Positions 38,443 through 45,309 of a stretch of DNA of 50,779 bases are shown here, in pieces. Made by a program: the position numbers and the translations under genes. This DNA is from an uncultured Collinsella sp. (GTDB taxonomy: Bacteria; Actinomycetota; Coriobacteriia; Coriobacteriales; Coriobacteriaceae): positions 1 to 50,779 of the forward strand of contig CABUNJ010000019.1 in NCBI GenBank assembly GCA_902492935.1, written 5' to 3'. The notes beneath the pieces were generated by a model that had not been told where the DNA came from, did no database searches, and saw only the letters and a list, made by a program, of their open reading frames with translations. The number at the start of each line of letters is the position of its first letter. Position 1 is the first letter of the stretch.

Positions 38443-39074
38443 CTACAGCGTGCCCTTCTGGCGAGCCTGCTCAATCTCTTCGAGGGCCTCGGCGGGGGTG
38501 AACGAACAGGTGCCGTCGCCGAGTTTGATTACCTGGATATCGTCGCCGGCGTAGACCTCTCCGCCCTTTAGTACCACGCCAAAACACCCTCGTGGGGAAA
38601 GATGCAGTCGCCGGCGAGATAGTAGATGGCACAGAGTGTGTGGCAGACCTTGCCGATTTGGCTGATTTCGACGATCACGTCGCTTCCAAGCTTGAGCTGT
38701 GTGCCCAAGGGGAGCGAGAGCAGGTTGATGCCCCGGGTTGTGAAGTTCTCCCCAAAGTCACCCTTGCGCACATCGAGTCCGCGGGCCTGCGCCGTCTGGA
38801 TGGACTCCGCGGCTAAAAAAGAGACCTGACGGTGCCAATGCCCGGCGTGTGCGTCGGAGGTGAGGCCAAATTGCTCCATAACGGTGTCGTGTCCATCGGC
38901 GACGGGCGACTTGCGCGTGCCCTTGTGTGCCGACGTGTTGATCGAGACGATGCGGGCGGGTCCGTTGTAGGCGTCGTTTGCCGTGCACAGGGGAGCGGTC
39001 GCTTTCGCACGTTCCGCCAGCTCGCGCCTCGCGGCATTGAGGATGGGATTATCGGTCGGATGGTCTTGGGGCAC
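38443..39074 (-). pseudogene. MOSC-domain protein, broken by a one-base frameshift
   Basis: The first 168 codons follow the MOSC domain: IVSINTSAHKGTRKSP, FGLTSDAHAGHWHRQVSFLAAESI, DFGENFTTRGINLLSLPLGTQL, ISQIGKVCHTLCAIYYLAGDCIFPHEGV. MOSC domains use a conserved Cys to handle molybdenum cofactor-derived sulfur; CHT-C is present. The frame then stops at 38568 after LAWY. Restoring one T in the four-T run near 38583 gives GVFGVVLKGGEVYAGDDIQVIKLGDG and continues to a stop at 38443-38445, the expected family C-terminus. It is either a natural frameshift or a sequence error. GAAAGG precedes the GTG start at 39074. Confidence 0.75.
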
Positions 39075-39210
39075 GTGTGCGCCTTTCGCTCGAAGATGTC
39101 AATACACTGAATCCTACAACAACGGTAGGTTCATTGCCCATTGTCATACAACGGTGGGCGCCGTCTTCGTACTGGACGATTACGTCGATTGCCATAGATA
39201 CGGTGGAGCT

Positions 39211-39240
39211 TTGGGCGCCGGCGGTTTGGCACGCTAGAAT
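39211..39240 (+). promoter_or_regulatory. Candidate promoter of the D-Asp ligase gene
   Basis: TTGGGC (39211-39216), an 18-bp spacer and TAGAAT (39235-39240). The same -10 sequence occurs before pgi. The leader would be about 50 nt. Confidence 0.45.
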
Positions 39241-39296
39241 GATTCAGTTGCGCAAAGACCGCCCGTTGTGTGGGCAGTTCATGATAGGAAGTTTCC

Positions 39297-40553
39297 ATGG
39301 CATTGCAGTTTACAGAGCGCGAGTTCATTCCCGTGCTGCTCGGTGGCGACATCAACGCCTATTCGGTGGCGCGCGCCTTCTACGAGGAGTATCAGGTCAA
39401 GAGTCTGGTTTTTGGCAAGTATCAGACGGGTCCCGCGTACCGCAGCCAGATTATCGACTACACGCCCAACGTGGATATCGACACCATGCCCGTGATGCTC
39501 AAAACCGTCAACGGCATTGCCCAAGCGCATGCCGATAAGACGATTGTCCTTGTGGGCTGTGGCGACAACTATGTCGCTCTCGTGGCTCAGGCCAAGGATG
39601 CCCATGAGCTGGCGGATAACATCGTCGCGCCTTACGCTCCCTACAGCATGCTTGAGCAGTGTCAGAAGAAGGAGATCTTCTATGAGCTGTGCGAGAAGCA
39701 TGGCGTGCCCTATCCGCACACGTTTACCTTTACCAAGGCGATGCTCAATGCCCAGGGTGAGGCACCTGCCGAAGTGCTCGACCAGATCGATTTTCCCTAC
39801 CCGATGATTCTGAAGCCTTCTGATGGCATCATGTGGTGGCAACATGAGTTCGAGGGCCAGAAGAAGGCCTATGAGATTGCCGACCGCGCCGAGCTGGAAC
39901 AGGTCATTCGCGATTCGTATGCCAGCGGCTACACCGACGATCTGATCTTGCAGGATCGCGTGCCCGGCAACGACGAGTACATGCGCGTGCTCACCAGCTA
40001 TTCCGACCGCAACGGCAAGGTGCGCATGATGTGCCTGGGTCACGTACTGCTCGAGGAGCATCAGCCCCACGGCGTCGGCAACCATGCCTGTATCATTACC
40101 GAGCCCAACGACGAGCTCATGGGCGGCGTGCGCAAGCTGCTCGAGGACCTTCACTTTGTGGGCTATTCCAACTTTGACGTTAAGTACGACGAGCGCGACG
40201 GCTCGTTTAAGTTCTTCGATTTCAACACGCGCCAGGGCCGCAGCAACTACTACGTTACTAACAGCGGCTTTAACGTTGCCAAGTATGTGGTGGACGAGTA
40301 TGTATTCAACCGCCCGTTTGAGCCGGAGTTTGTGACGGCGCAGGACGAGGCCCTGTGGATGGTCGTCCCCATGGGCGTCGTCGACAAGTACGTCAAGGAT
40401 CCCGAGCTGCGCGCTAAGGTGCATCGCCTGGACAAGGAAGGCAAGGGTGCCGACCCTTCGTTTATGAAGGGCGACTTTGTCTTTAACCGCTGGCTGCGCA
40501 TGTGGCACACCAAGCTGCGCCACTTTAAGCTGTTCAAGACGTATTACAAGTAG
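39297..40553 (+). CDS. ATP-grasp ligase, probable D-aspartate ligase for peptidoglycan
   Basis: 418 aa, the same size as Enterococcus faecium Asl-fm and similar across its length: EFIPVLLGGDINAYSVARAF at the start, VGCGDNYVALVAQ, IVAPYAPYSMLEQCQKKEIFYELCEKHGVPYPHTF, PMILKPSDGIMWW, ILQDRVPGNDEYMRVLTSYSD, RMMCLGHVLLEEH, and YSNFDVKYDERDGSFKFFDFNTRQGRSNYYVT with the metal-binding residues. Asl-fm joins D-Asp to the side-chain amine of Lys in the peptidoglycan precursor. The next gene encodes an Asp/Glu racemase, as in Enterococcus. The acceptor here (Lys, Orn or DAP) cannot be read. The ribosome site (AGGAAG) is good. Confidence 0.8.
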   Translation: MALQFTEREFIPVLLGGDINAYSVARAFYEEYQVKSLVFGKYQTGPAYRSQIIDYTPNVDIDTMPVMLKTVNGIAQAHADKTIVLVGCGDNYVALVAQAKDAHELADNIVAPYAPYSMLEQCQKKEIFYELCEKHGVPYPHTFTFTKAMLNAQGEAPAEVLDQIDFPYPMILKPSDGIMWWQHEFEGQKKAYEIADRAELEQVIRDSYASGYTDDLILQDRVPGNDEYMRVLTSYSDRNGKVRMMCLGHVLLEEHQPHGVGNHACIITEPNDELMGGVRKLLEDLHFVGYSNFDVKYDERDGSFKFFDFNTRQGRSNYYVTNSGFNVAKYVVDEYVFNRPFEPEFVTAQDEALWMVVPMGVVDKYVKDPELRAKVHRLDKEGKGADPSFMKGDFVFNRWLRMWHTKLRHFKLFKTYYK

Positions 40554-40562
40554 ATGAGCGCG

Positions 40563-40601
40563 GCGCCCGTCCGGTTTGCATCGGGCGGGCGCGGGTATGA
40601 T
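40563..40601 (+). promoter_or_regulatory. Hairpin and -10 box between ligase and racemase genes
   Basis: GCGCCC (40563-40568) and GGGCGC (40587-40592) form a stem after the ligase gene; TATGAT at 40596-40601 could be the -10 box of a separate racemase transcript. Confidence 0.35.
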
Positions 40602-40637
40602 ACGCGCAATTGCGCAAGCGTCACCAAGGAGGCGGCG

Positions 40638-41384
40638 ATGGAAAAGCTGGGAGTTATCGGCGGCATGGGCGCCGAGGCCACGTCGTATTACTACGACCAG
40701 GTGGTGCGTCATACGGCTGCTGCCTGCGATCAGGAACATATCGACATGGTGGTGCTCTCCAAGTCGACCATGCCCGACCGCACGTTGGCCATTAAGACCG
40801 GCGAGCATGCCAAGCTGCTGGCGACCATGAAAGAGTGTGCCCAGGCACTCGAGTCGCTGGGCTGTGCGCACATTGCCATTCCCTGCAACACGTCGCACTA
40901 CTTCTACGACCAGATCCAGTCGTTTACGAAGGTGCCGATTATCCACATGCCGCGTGAGTCGGTTCGTTATGCCCTTGCGGGTGCGGTGATGGGGGAGTGC
41001 GAATTCGACCCCAACCTGAGTATGCCGGCCGAGCCGGTGCATAAGATCGGCATCATGGGCACCGATGGCACCGTGGGCGCGGGCGTCTACGGCCGCGAAT
41101 GTAAGGCTGCGGGTGTTGAGGTCGTCTATCCCAGCGAGAAACGTCAGAACGATGTGATGTCGCTTATCTACGATGATGTGAAGGCCGGACGTGAGCCCGA
41201 TATGGATAAGTTCGACCGCGTGATGTGGGAGTTCGCCCGTAGCGGCTGCGACCGCGTCATTCTGGCCTGCACCGAGCTATCGGTGCTGCAAAAGTACCGA
41301 GAGATGCCCGAGATCACCCTCGACGCCATGGACGTCCTAGTGCGCGAATCCATCATCCGTAGCGGTGCCCCCTACCGCCTCTAG
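40638..41384 (+). CDS. Aspartate/glutamate racemase family protein, probable aspartate racemase
   Basis: 248 aa, PLP-independent racemase of the RacX/aspartate racemase group. KLGVIGGMGAEATSYYYDQVV is the typical start. The two catalytic Cys residues lie in AIPCNTSHYF and ILACTELSVL. MVVLSKSTMPDRT and KIGIMGTDGTVGAGVYGRE match the aspartate-specific branch rather than MurI. It would make D-Asp for the neighbouring ATP-grasp ligase. AAGGAGG precedes the ATG at 40638; the longer frame to 40554 has no site. A type A palindrome and a strong terminator follow. Confidence 0.88.
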   Translation: MEKLGVIGGMGAEATSYYYDQVVRHTAAACDQEHIDMVVLSKSTMPDRTLAIKTGEHAKLLATMKECAQALESLGCAHIAIPCNTSHYFYDQIQSFTKVPIIHMPRESVRYALAGAVMGECEFDPNLSMPAEPVHKIGIMGTDGTVGAGVYGRECKAAGVEVVYPSEKRQNDVMSLIYDDVKAGREPDMDKFDRVMWEFARSGCDRVILACTELSVLQKYREMPEITLDAMDVLVRESIIRSGAPYRL

Positions 41385-41390
41385 CTTCCG

Positions 41391-41425
41391 ACCTGCCAAA
41401 AAGGGACAGGTTAATTTTGGTAGGT
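41391..41425. repeat. REP-like palindromic unit, type A, copy 4
   Basis: ACCTGCCAAAA, core GGGACAGGTT, then TTTTGGTAGGT. It differs from the copy at 3777-3811 at a few positions only. It begins 7 bp after the racemase stop. Confidence 0.75.
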
Positions 41426-41443
41426 TTTATCTGGTGAAACAGT

Positions 41444-41481
41444 AAAGGCCTCGGCTCGTTTGGTGCGAGCCGAGGCCTTTT
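41444..41481. terminator. Two-way terminator between racemase and ecfT
   Basis: AAAGGCCTCGGCTCG, loop TTTGGTG, CGAGCCGAGGCCTTT: a perfect 15-bp stem with A and T runs on the two sides. Confidence 0.88.
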
Positions 41482-41509
41482 GCGTTGGGCGGTTGCTGTC
41501 GGTGGTGAA

Positions 41510-42256
41510 CTAGAACAGGAAGCCGATGGCGATGAGGGCGATGCTGACGATGAGTACGGCGATGTCCAGGCCCTTGATGGGGTAGCGCTTGTACGAGCTG
41601 GCGCGCGTACGCAGATAGAAGCCGCGCTGTTCTGCCGCCAAGGCTGTGGCATCGGTCTTGCCCACGCTCGAGATGAGCAGTGGCACGCACAGTGGCAGCA
41701 TGAGCTTAAGCTTCTTGATGGGGTTCTTGGTGTCGTACTCGACGCCGCGTGCGGTCTGCGCCTCCATGATGGCGTTCATCTCCTGACCAAACACCGGCAC
41801 AAAGCGCAGTGCCGTGGTAAAGGTGAAGGCATAGCGATACGGCACGTGCAGCACCTCGACGCAGGCGTTGGCAAGGTCGTTGAGTTTGGTCACCATGAGC
41901 ATGAGGATGAGCGGTAACGCCACACCCAGCAGGCGCAGGCAGGCCTTCGATCCTGTGATGAGGCCCGTGTCGGTGATAAAACCCCACACCACGTTGCCAT
42001 CGCGCATAAAGGCCAGCTGGAGCACCAGCATGATAAGCGCGAGCGGAATCAGCAACTTGAGCAGCGAAAACAGACGGTCGACGACGCCGGCATAGGCACC
42101 CAGCGCAAGGGTGAGTGCCAAAAAGCCCAGCAGCGCCACGTAGGTGTCGGACAAGAAGATGCCGACGATGATGGCGGCGGCGAGGCCCAGTTTGACGACG
42201 GGGTTCAGGCGATGCAGCAGCGTGTCACCCGGCATGTAGTCGATGACGTTAACCAC
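41510..42256 (-). CDS. ecfT: ECF transporter transmembrane component (EcfT)
   Basis: 248 aa from a GTG at 42256, 8 bp inside the ecfA 3' end with GGAG upstream; a longer frame exists but lacks a site. Membrane helices include VVKLGLAAAIIVGIFLS, VALLGFLALTLALGAYAGV and LLKLLIPLALIMLVLQLAF. The coupling motifs that contact the ATPases are visible as AQTARGVEYDT and AAEQRGFYLRTR (the A-x-x-x-RG pattern). The protein joins the S component to the ATPase subunits for uptake of vitamins or related nutrients. It is the last gene of the S-AA'-T operon. Confidence 0.9.
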   Translation of the reverse strand: MVNVIDYMPGDTLLHRLNPVVKLGLAAAIIVGIFLSDTYVALLGFLALTLALGAYAGVVDRLFSLLKLLIPLALIMLVLQLAFMRDGNVVWGFITDTGLITGSKACLRLLGVALPLILMLMVTKLNDLANACVEVLHVPYRYAFTFTTALRFVPVFGQEMNAIMEAQTARGVEYDTKNPIKKLKLMLPLCVPLLISSVGKTDATALAAEQRGFYLRTRASSYKRYPIKGLDIAVLIVSIALIAIGFLF

Positions 42257-44000
42257 GGTGGACCATCTCCTTGGTAATTCGAACGACATCGGAGACCTCG
42301 CTCACCTGCGCAAAAGCGGTCGAGACGGAAGATGCCAGACGGCGCGAGAGCTCGATAACCTGGGGAGGCTCCACGTCGGCACGCCGCATGAGATCGATGT
42401 TCGAGAATAGCTCGTGCGTGCGGCCGCGGTCGAGGATGCGACCGTCGGCCATTACCACAATGCGCTCGGCAAAATCCGAGACGACTTCCATATCGTGGCA
42501 GACCATGATAACGGCGCAACCGCGCTCGGCCATGGTGCGCACCGTTTCCATGACGGTCATGCACTCGCGGTAATCAAGGCCGCTCGTGGGCTCGTCGAGC
42601 ACGACGATTTTGGGCTCAACCACTACGACGGAGGCAAGCGCCACCATTTGTCGCTGACCGCGCGAGAGCGAGAAGGGCGCCTCGTCGGCCGGCAAGCCAA
42701 AGCGGTCGATGACGAGCTGGGCGCGGCGCAGCGCCTCGGCACGGTCGATGCCGGCAAGCTCCAGGCCAAAGGCGACCTCGTCGAGCACGGTGTCCTTGCA
42801 GATCTGGCGGTCGGGGTTTTGGAAGAGGGTCGCGACCTCGCGAGCGATGCGGCTCGTGGGAACGGCTGCGGTATCCAGTCCCGTGACGCGCACGCTGCCC
42901 GAGGCGGGCTTAAGCAGGCCTGTGAGCAGTTTGGTGAGTGTGGTCTTGCCGGCGCCGTTTTGGCCGACGATGCCCACGAGCTCGCCAGGATAGAGCGTCA
43001 GGCTAAGGTCGTGTACGGCGGCTCCGCCATTGGGATAGGCAAACTCAACATGGTCGAAGGTGAGTACGGGTTCGGCGTCCTTGGCATGAGGGCGCAACGA
43101 CGGTGCATGCGGGGAACCGGCGGGCGCCTGGGCTTCGATGGCCGCGTGTGCGGGGTCGACGATGCCCGAAATCAGGCGCTCGGCCTCATCGACATCCAAG
43201 CAAGGGGTACCGCTTACCAGGCCATCGGCCTCGAGGCTATTGAAGATACGCGTGACGCGGGGGCAGTCGACGCCGATGGCACGAAGCTCGTCGGTATGCG
43301 CGAAGACCTCGTGTGGCTCGCCCTGCAGCGCGATTTCGCCATGGTTGAGCACGAGCACGCGGTTGCAGTACTCCGAGAGCAGGGCGACCTTTTGCTCAAC
43401 GACGACGATGGTGATTCCAAGTGCGCGGTTTGCCTCACGCAGCGTCTCGAAGACCAACGTGGAGCTGGCGGGGTCGAGTGCCGCGGTGGGCTCGTCTAGA
43501 ACCAAGACGCGCGGGCGCATGGCGAGGATGGCGGCGATGGCTACCTTTTGCTTCTGTCCGCCCGAGAGCGTGGCGATCTCGCGGTCGCGCAGGTCGCTGA
43601 TGCCGACGGTCTCGAGCGTTTCGCTCACGCGCTGCTCGATCTGGTCGTGGGGAACGCCAAAGTTCTCGAGGCCAAAGAGCATCTCGTCCTCGACGATCGA
43701 AGCGACCATCTGCGTGTCGATATCCTGTAGCACACTGCCGACGATTTGCGACACGTCGGTGAGCGAGACTTCGCAGGTGTCGTGGCCGTCGACCATGACG
43801 GACCCAAAGAACGTGCCGGTGTAGTGGTGGGGCACGGCGCCCGACAGGCAGGCGGCAAGCGTGGACTTGCCGGCGCCCGAGGGCCCGATGATGCCGATGA
43901 AATCTCCCTTGTTCACGCTGAGCGAGATGTGGCTGAGCGCCTGCTCGGTTTGCGTGCCATAGGAGAACGAGACATCGTCGATGTTGATGATCGTTTCCAT
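42249..44000 (-). CDS. ecfA: ECF transporter ATPase, two domains fused (EcfA-A')
   Basis: 583 aa with two complete ABC domains. The first has GPSGAGKST (near residue 40), Q-loop VLQDIDTQMV, LSGGQKQKVAIAAIL and VLVLDEPTAALD. The second has GQNGAGKTT (near 345), LFQNPDRQI, LSRGQRQMVALASVVV and IVVLDEPTSGLD. Most ECF systems use two separate ATPases; a single fused chain is a known variant. An acidic linker around residue 290 joins the halves. The C-terminus overlaps ecfT by 8 bp. The gene starts 107 bp after the S-component stop, with a large palindrome in between. Confidence 0.92.
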   Translation of the reverse strand: METIINIDDVSFSYGTQTEQALSHISLSVNKGDFIGIIGPSGAGKSTLAACLSGAVPHHYTGTFFGSVMVDGHDTCEVSLTDVSQIVGSVLQDIDTQMVASIVEDEMLFGLENFGVPHDQIEQRVSETLETVGISDLRDREIATLSGGQKQKVAIAAILAMRPRVLVLDEPTAALDPASSTLVFETLREANRALGITIVVVEQKVALLSEYCNRVLVLNHGEIALQGEPHEVFAHTDELRAIGVDCPRVTRIFNSLEADGLVSGTPCLDVDEAERLISGIVDPAHAAIEAQAPAGSPHAPSLRPHAKDAEPVLTFDHVEFAYPNGGAAVHDLSLTLYPGELVGIVGQNGAGKTTLTKLLTGLLKPASGSVRVTGLDTAAVPTSRIAREVATLFQNPDRQICKDTVLDEVAFGLELAGIDRAEALRRAQLVIDRFGLPADEAPFSLSRGQRQMVALASVVVVEPKIVVLDEPTSGLDYRECMTVMETVRTMAERGCAVIMVCHDMEVVSDFAERIVVMADGRILDRGRTHELFSNIDLMRRADVEPPQVIELSRRLASSVSTAFAQVSEVSDVVRITKEMVHRG

Positions 44001-44018
44001 GGATACCTTTCATAGTCA

Positions 44019-44062
44019 TTGGGGACGTTCTTAAATGACCAGTCGTTTAAGAACGTCCCCAA
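44019..44062. repeat. 17-bp-arm palindrome inside the ECF operon (REP-like, type C)
   Basis: TTGGGGACGTTCTTAAA (44019-44035) and TTTAAGAACGTCCCCAA (44046-44062) are perfect complements with a 10-bp loop. AGTCGTTT is repeated in and after the element. It lies between the S and ATPase genes and has no T run. Confidence 0.75.
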
Positions 44063-44107
44063 AAGCTAGTCGTTTGGGACAGTCTTTGCTGGTGGGGCAG
44101 CGATGAG

Positions 44108-44680
44108 TTAGTTGAGCTTCAGGGCCTTCTGGATGGGCAGATAGAGGGCGCCGACCAGAATGGCGTTAAAGACGGCGGTCATGGCAACGACGGGCAGCAT
44201 GGCGGCGGCGAGCTCGCCTACCACGCCGAGCATGGCCATCTTGATGACCATGAAGATGACGCCGGAGACAAAGGTGGTCAGGAAGGTTGCGACAATGGCG
44301 ATGGCGGGCTTGACTTGACCGTTCTTGCCGGCGGCGTTGACGATGGCGGCCATAAGCATGGCGGCGATGCCCTCGGCGGCAAAATCGATGAATGGCGAGG
44401 TGGTGGTGATCTGGATCACGGCAGCCGAGATGAGGCCAATGACGAGCGCCTGGCCGATGTTGGGGCGAACGACCAGGATGGTGAGGCAGAAGGCCGAGAT
44501 GATGAACTCGGGGCTGATCATGCCGCCCGATATGCCCGAGATGGCCTTGCCGACGGTGAAGTTGAGGATGAAGCCGGCGGCGAGCAGGATGGCAAGCAGG
44601 ACGAGGGCGCGGACATCGAGTTTGCCGCGGTCGGCGGTCTGGACGGTGCGGGGCTGGGTGGCGGCGGTGTTCTGAGACAT
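44108..44680 (-). CDS. ECF transporter substrate-binding S component, predicted tryptophan-type (TrpP-like)
   Basis: 190 aa, about six membrane helices: LVLLAILLAAGFILNFTVG, MISPEFIISAFCLTILVV, IGQALVIGLISAAVIQITTTSPF, GIAAMLMAAIVNAAG, IAIVATFLTTFVSGVIFMV and MLPVVAMTAVFNAILVGALYL. Size and topology are those of an ECF S component, and the short N-terminal part before LDVRALV fits the coupling region to EcfT. The sequence alone does not fix the substrate. The leader upstream encodes three adjacent Trp codons and an attenuator, so tryptophan or a Trp-related compound is the best guess. AAAGGA precedes the ATG at 44680. Confidence 0.8.
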   Translation of the reverse strand: MSQNTAATQPRTVQTADRGKLDVRALVLLAILLAAGFILNFTVGKAISGISGGMISPEFIISAFCLTILVVRPNIGQALVIGLISAAVIQITTTSPFIDFAAEGIAAMLMAAIVNAAGKNGQVKPAIAIVATFLTTFVSGVIFMVIKMAMLGVVGELAAAMLPVVAMTAVFNAILVGALYLPIQKALKLN

Positions 44681-44725
44681 GGTGAAAATCCTTTCGGAAG
44701 GGGAGTGCAAGAGAAAAGCGGAGGC

Positions 44726-44746
44726 GCGTGATGCGAATGCGATCGG
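44726..44746 (-). promoter_or_regulatory. Downstream arm of a 21-bp long-range pairing in the trp-type leader
   Basis: This segment is complementary to 44836-44856 (20 of 21 positions), which codes for the leader peptide just after the Trp codons. The pair encloses the terminator, so a third RNA state is possible, for example when the leader is not translated. Confidence 0.55.
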
Positions 44747-44755
44747 GCTCGAGAT

Positions 44756-44788
44756 AGAAAAAGGCCCCCGGTCGAAACCGGAGGCCTT
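44756..44788 (-). terminator. Attenuator terminator of the ECF operon leader
   Basis: On the minus strand AAGGCCTCCGGT, loop TTCG, ACCGGGGGCCTT, then TTTC. The 12-bp stem has one G-T pair and a UUCG loop. It lies 38 bp after the leader-peptide stop and 76 bp before the S gene. Confidence 0.85.
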
Positions 44789-44825
44789 CCAATCACCTAG
44801 AGCGCAAAAAACAGGCGTGAGGGAC

Positions 44826-44894
44826 TCACTGTCGACCGATCGTATTCGCATCACGCCACCACCAGTTGTTGAGAGACTTCATCGTGTTCTTCAT
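44826..44894 (-). CDS. Trp-rich leader peptide (22 aa) controlling the ECF transporter
   Basis: The peptide starts MKNTMKSLNN, has three Trp in a row at positions 11-13 (TGG TGG TGG at 44856-44864), then RDANTIGRQ and a TGA stop. AAGGAG lies 9 nt before the ATG at 44894. Downstream is an intrinsic terminator. CGGTCGA at 44832-44838, beyond a ribosome stalled on the Trp codons, can pair with TCGACCG of the terminator loop and 3' arm (44769-44775), providing the antiterminator. This is the classical trp attenuation layout. The peptide itself has no function other than being translated. Confidence 0.8.
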   Translation of the reverse strand: MKNTMKSLNNWWWRDANTIGRQ

Positions 44895-44952
44895 GTCGGT
44901 GGCTCCTTTCGTGATGCCGTGGCGCGGTCGCACCTAGTTGCTGTTGCGCTGC

Positions 44953-44958
44953 ACTATA
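44953..44958 (-). promoter_or_regulatory. Candidate -10 box of the ECF operon
   Basis: TATAGT on the minus strand, about 52 nt before the leader-peptide start region. No good -35 box is seen; the surrounding GCTGTGC/GTGCAGC half-symmetry could be an operator. Confidence 0.4.
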
Positions 44959-45073
44959 GCACAGCAAAGTGTGTGCGGGGAATCTTTTTTGAAAAGATTT
45001 CGGCGACGTTTCCCGCCGGTCGAATGGGCGGGCGACCTTGGCCATCCCGCCCGTGCCTTAAGGTGTGGGGTTC

Positions 45074-45142
45074 TTAGGCCTTCTTGCGCCGATAGATCAC
45101 GAAGCCGCAGATACCGATGATGATGACGGCGCCAACACCCAT
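45074..45142 (-). CDS. Tiny membrane ORF (22 aa), possibly a gene remnant
   Basis: MGVGAVIIIGICGFVIYRRKKA: one hydrophobic helix and a basic tail. GAGGAG lies too far upstream (24 nt) for the ATG at 45142. The frame continues upstream in the same register as GNNTAA, like the end of a surface-protein anchor. It follows the 30-aa ORF at 45208-45300, and both end RRKK. Confidence 0.3.
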   Translation of the reverse strand: MGVGAVIIIGICGFVIYRRKKA

Positions 45143-45207
45143 GGCGGCCGTGTTGTTGCCCTCGGATTTCTCCTCGGTGATTGGATGAATATCATACCAA
45201 TGTGGAA

Positions 45208-45300
45208 TTACTTCTTCCGGCGGTGGATCACGTTGATCGCATAGCCGACGAGCATGGCCAAAACGATGACGATAAAGCCGAGCAGGGGATTGTCATTCAT
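45208..45300 (-). CDS. Small single-helix membrane protein (30 aa)
   Basis: The ORF begins MNDNPLLG, has one hydrophobic helix FIVIVLAMLVGYAINVI, and ends HRRKK. GGAGG lies 5 nt before the ATG at 45300, an excellent ribosome site. It starts 9 bp after the end of the lipid-kinase gene, so it probably belongs to that transcript. No family is recognised. Confidence 0.5.
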   Translation of the reverse strand: MNDNPLLGFIVIVLAMLVGYAINVIHRRKK

Positions 45301-45309
45301 GGGGTCCTC

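Noticed and set aside
39279..41042. 587-codon open frame antisense to the ligase/racemase genes
   Set aside because: Low-complexity Val/His/Leu-rich translation typical of a shadow frame, spanning two well-supported genes on the other strand.
42414..43499. 361-codon open frame antisense to ecfA
   Set aside because: Shadow of a strongly supported ABC ATPase; no start signal.
44681..44854. N-terminal extension of the S component to 44854
   Set aside because: It would translate through the attenuator terminator; ATG at 44680 has its own ribosome site.
44680..44960. T-box riboswitch upstream of the ECF genes
   Set aside because: No T-box consensus or specifier-loop arrangement was seen; the leader ORF with Trp codons explains the structure better.
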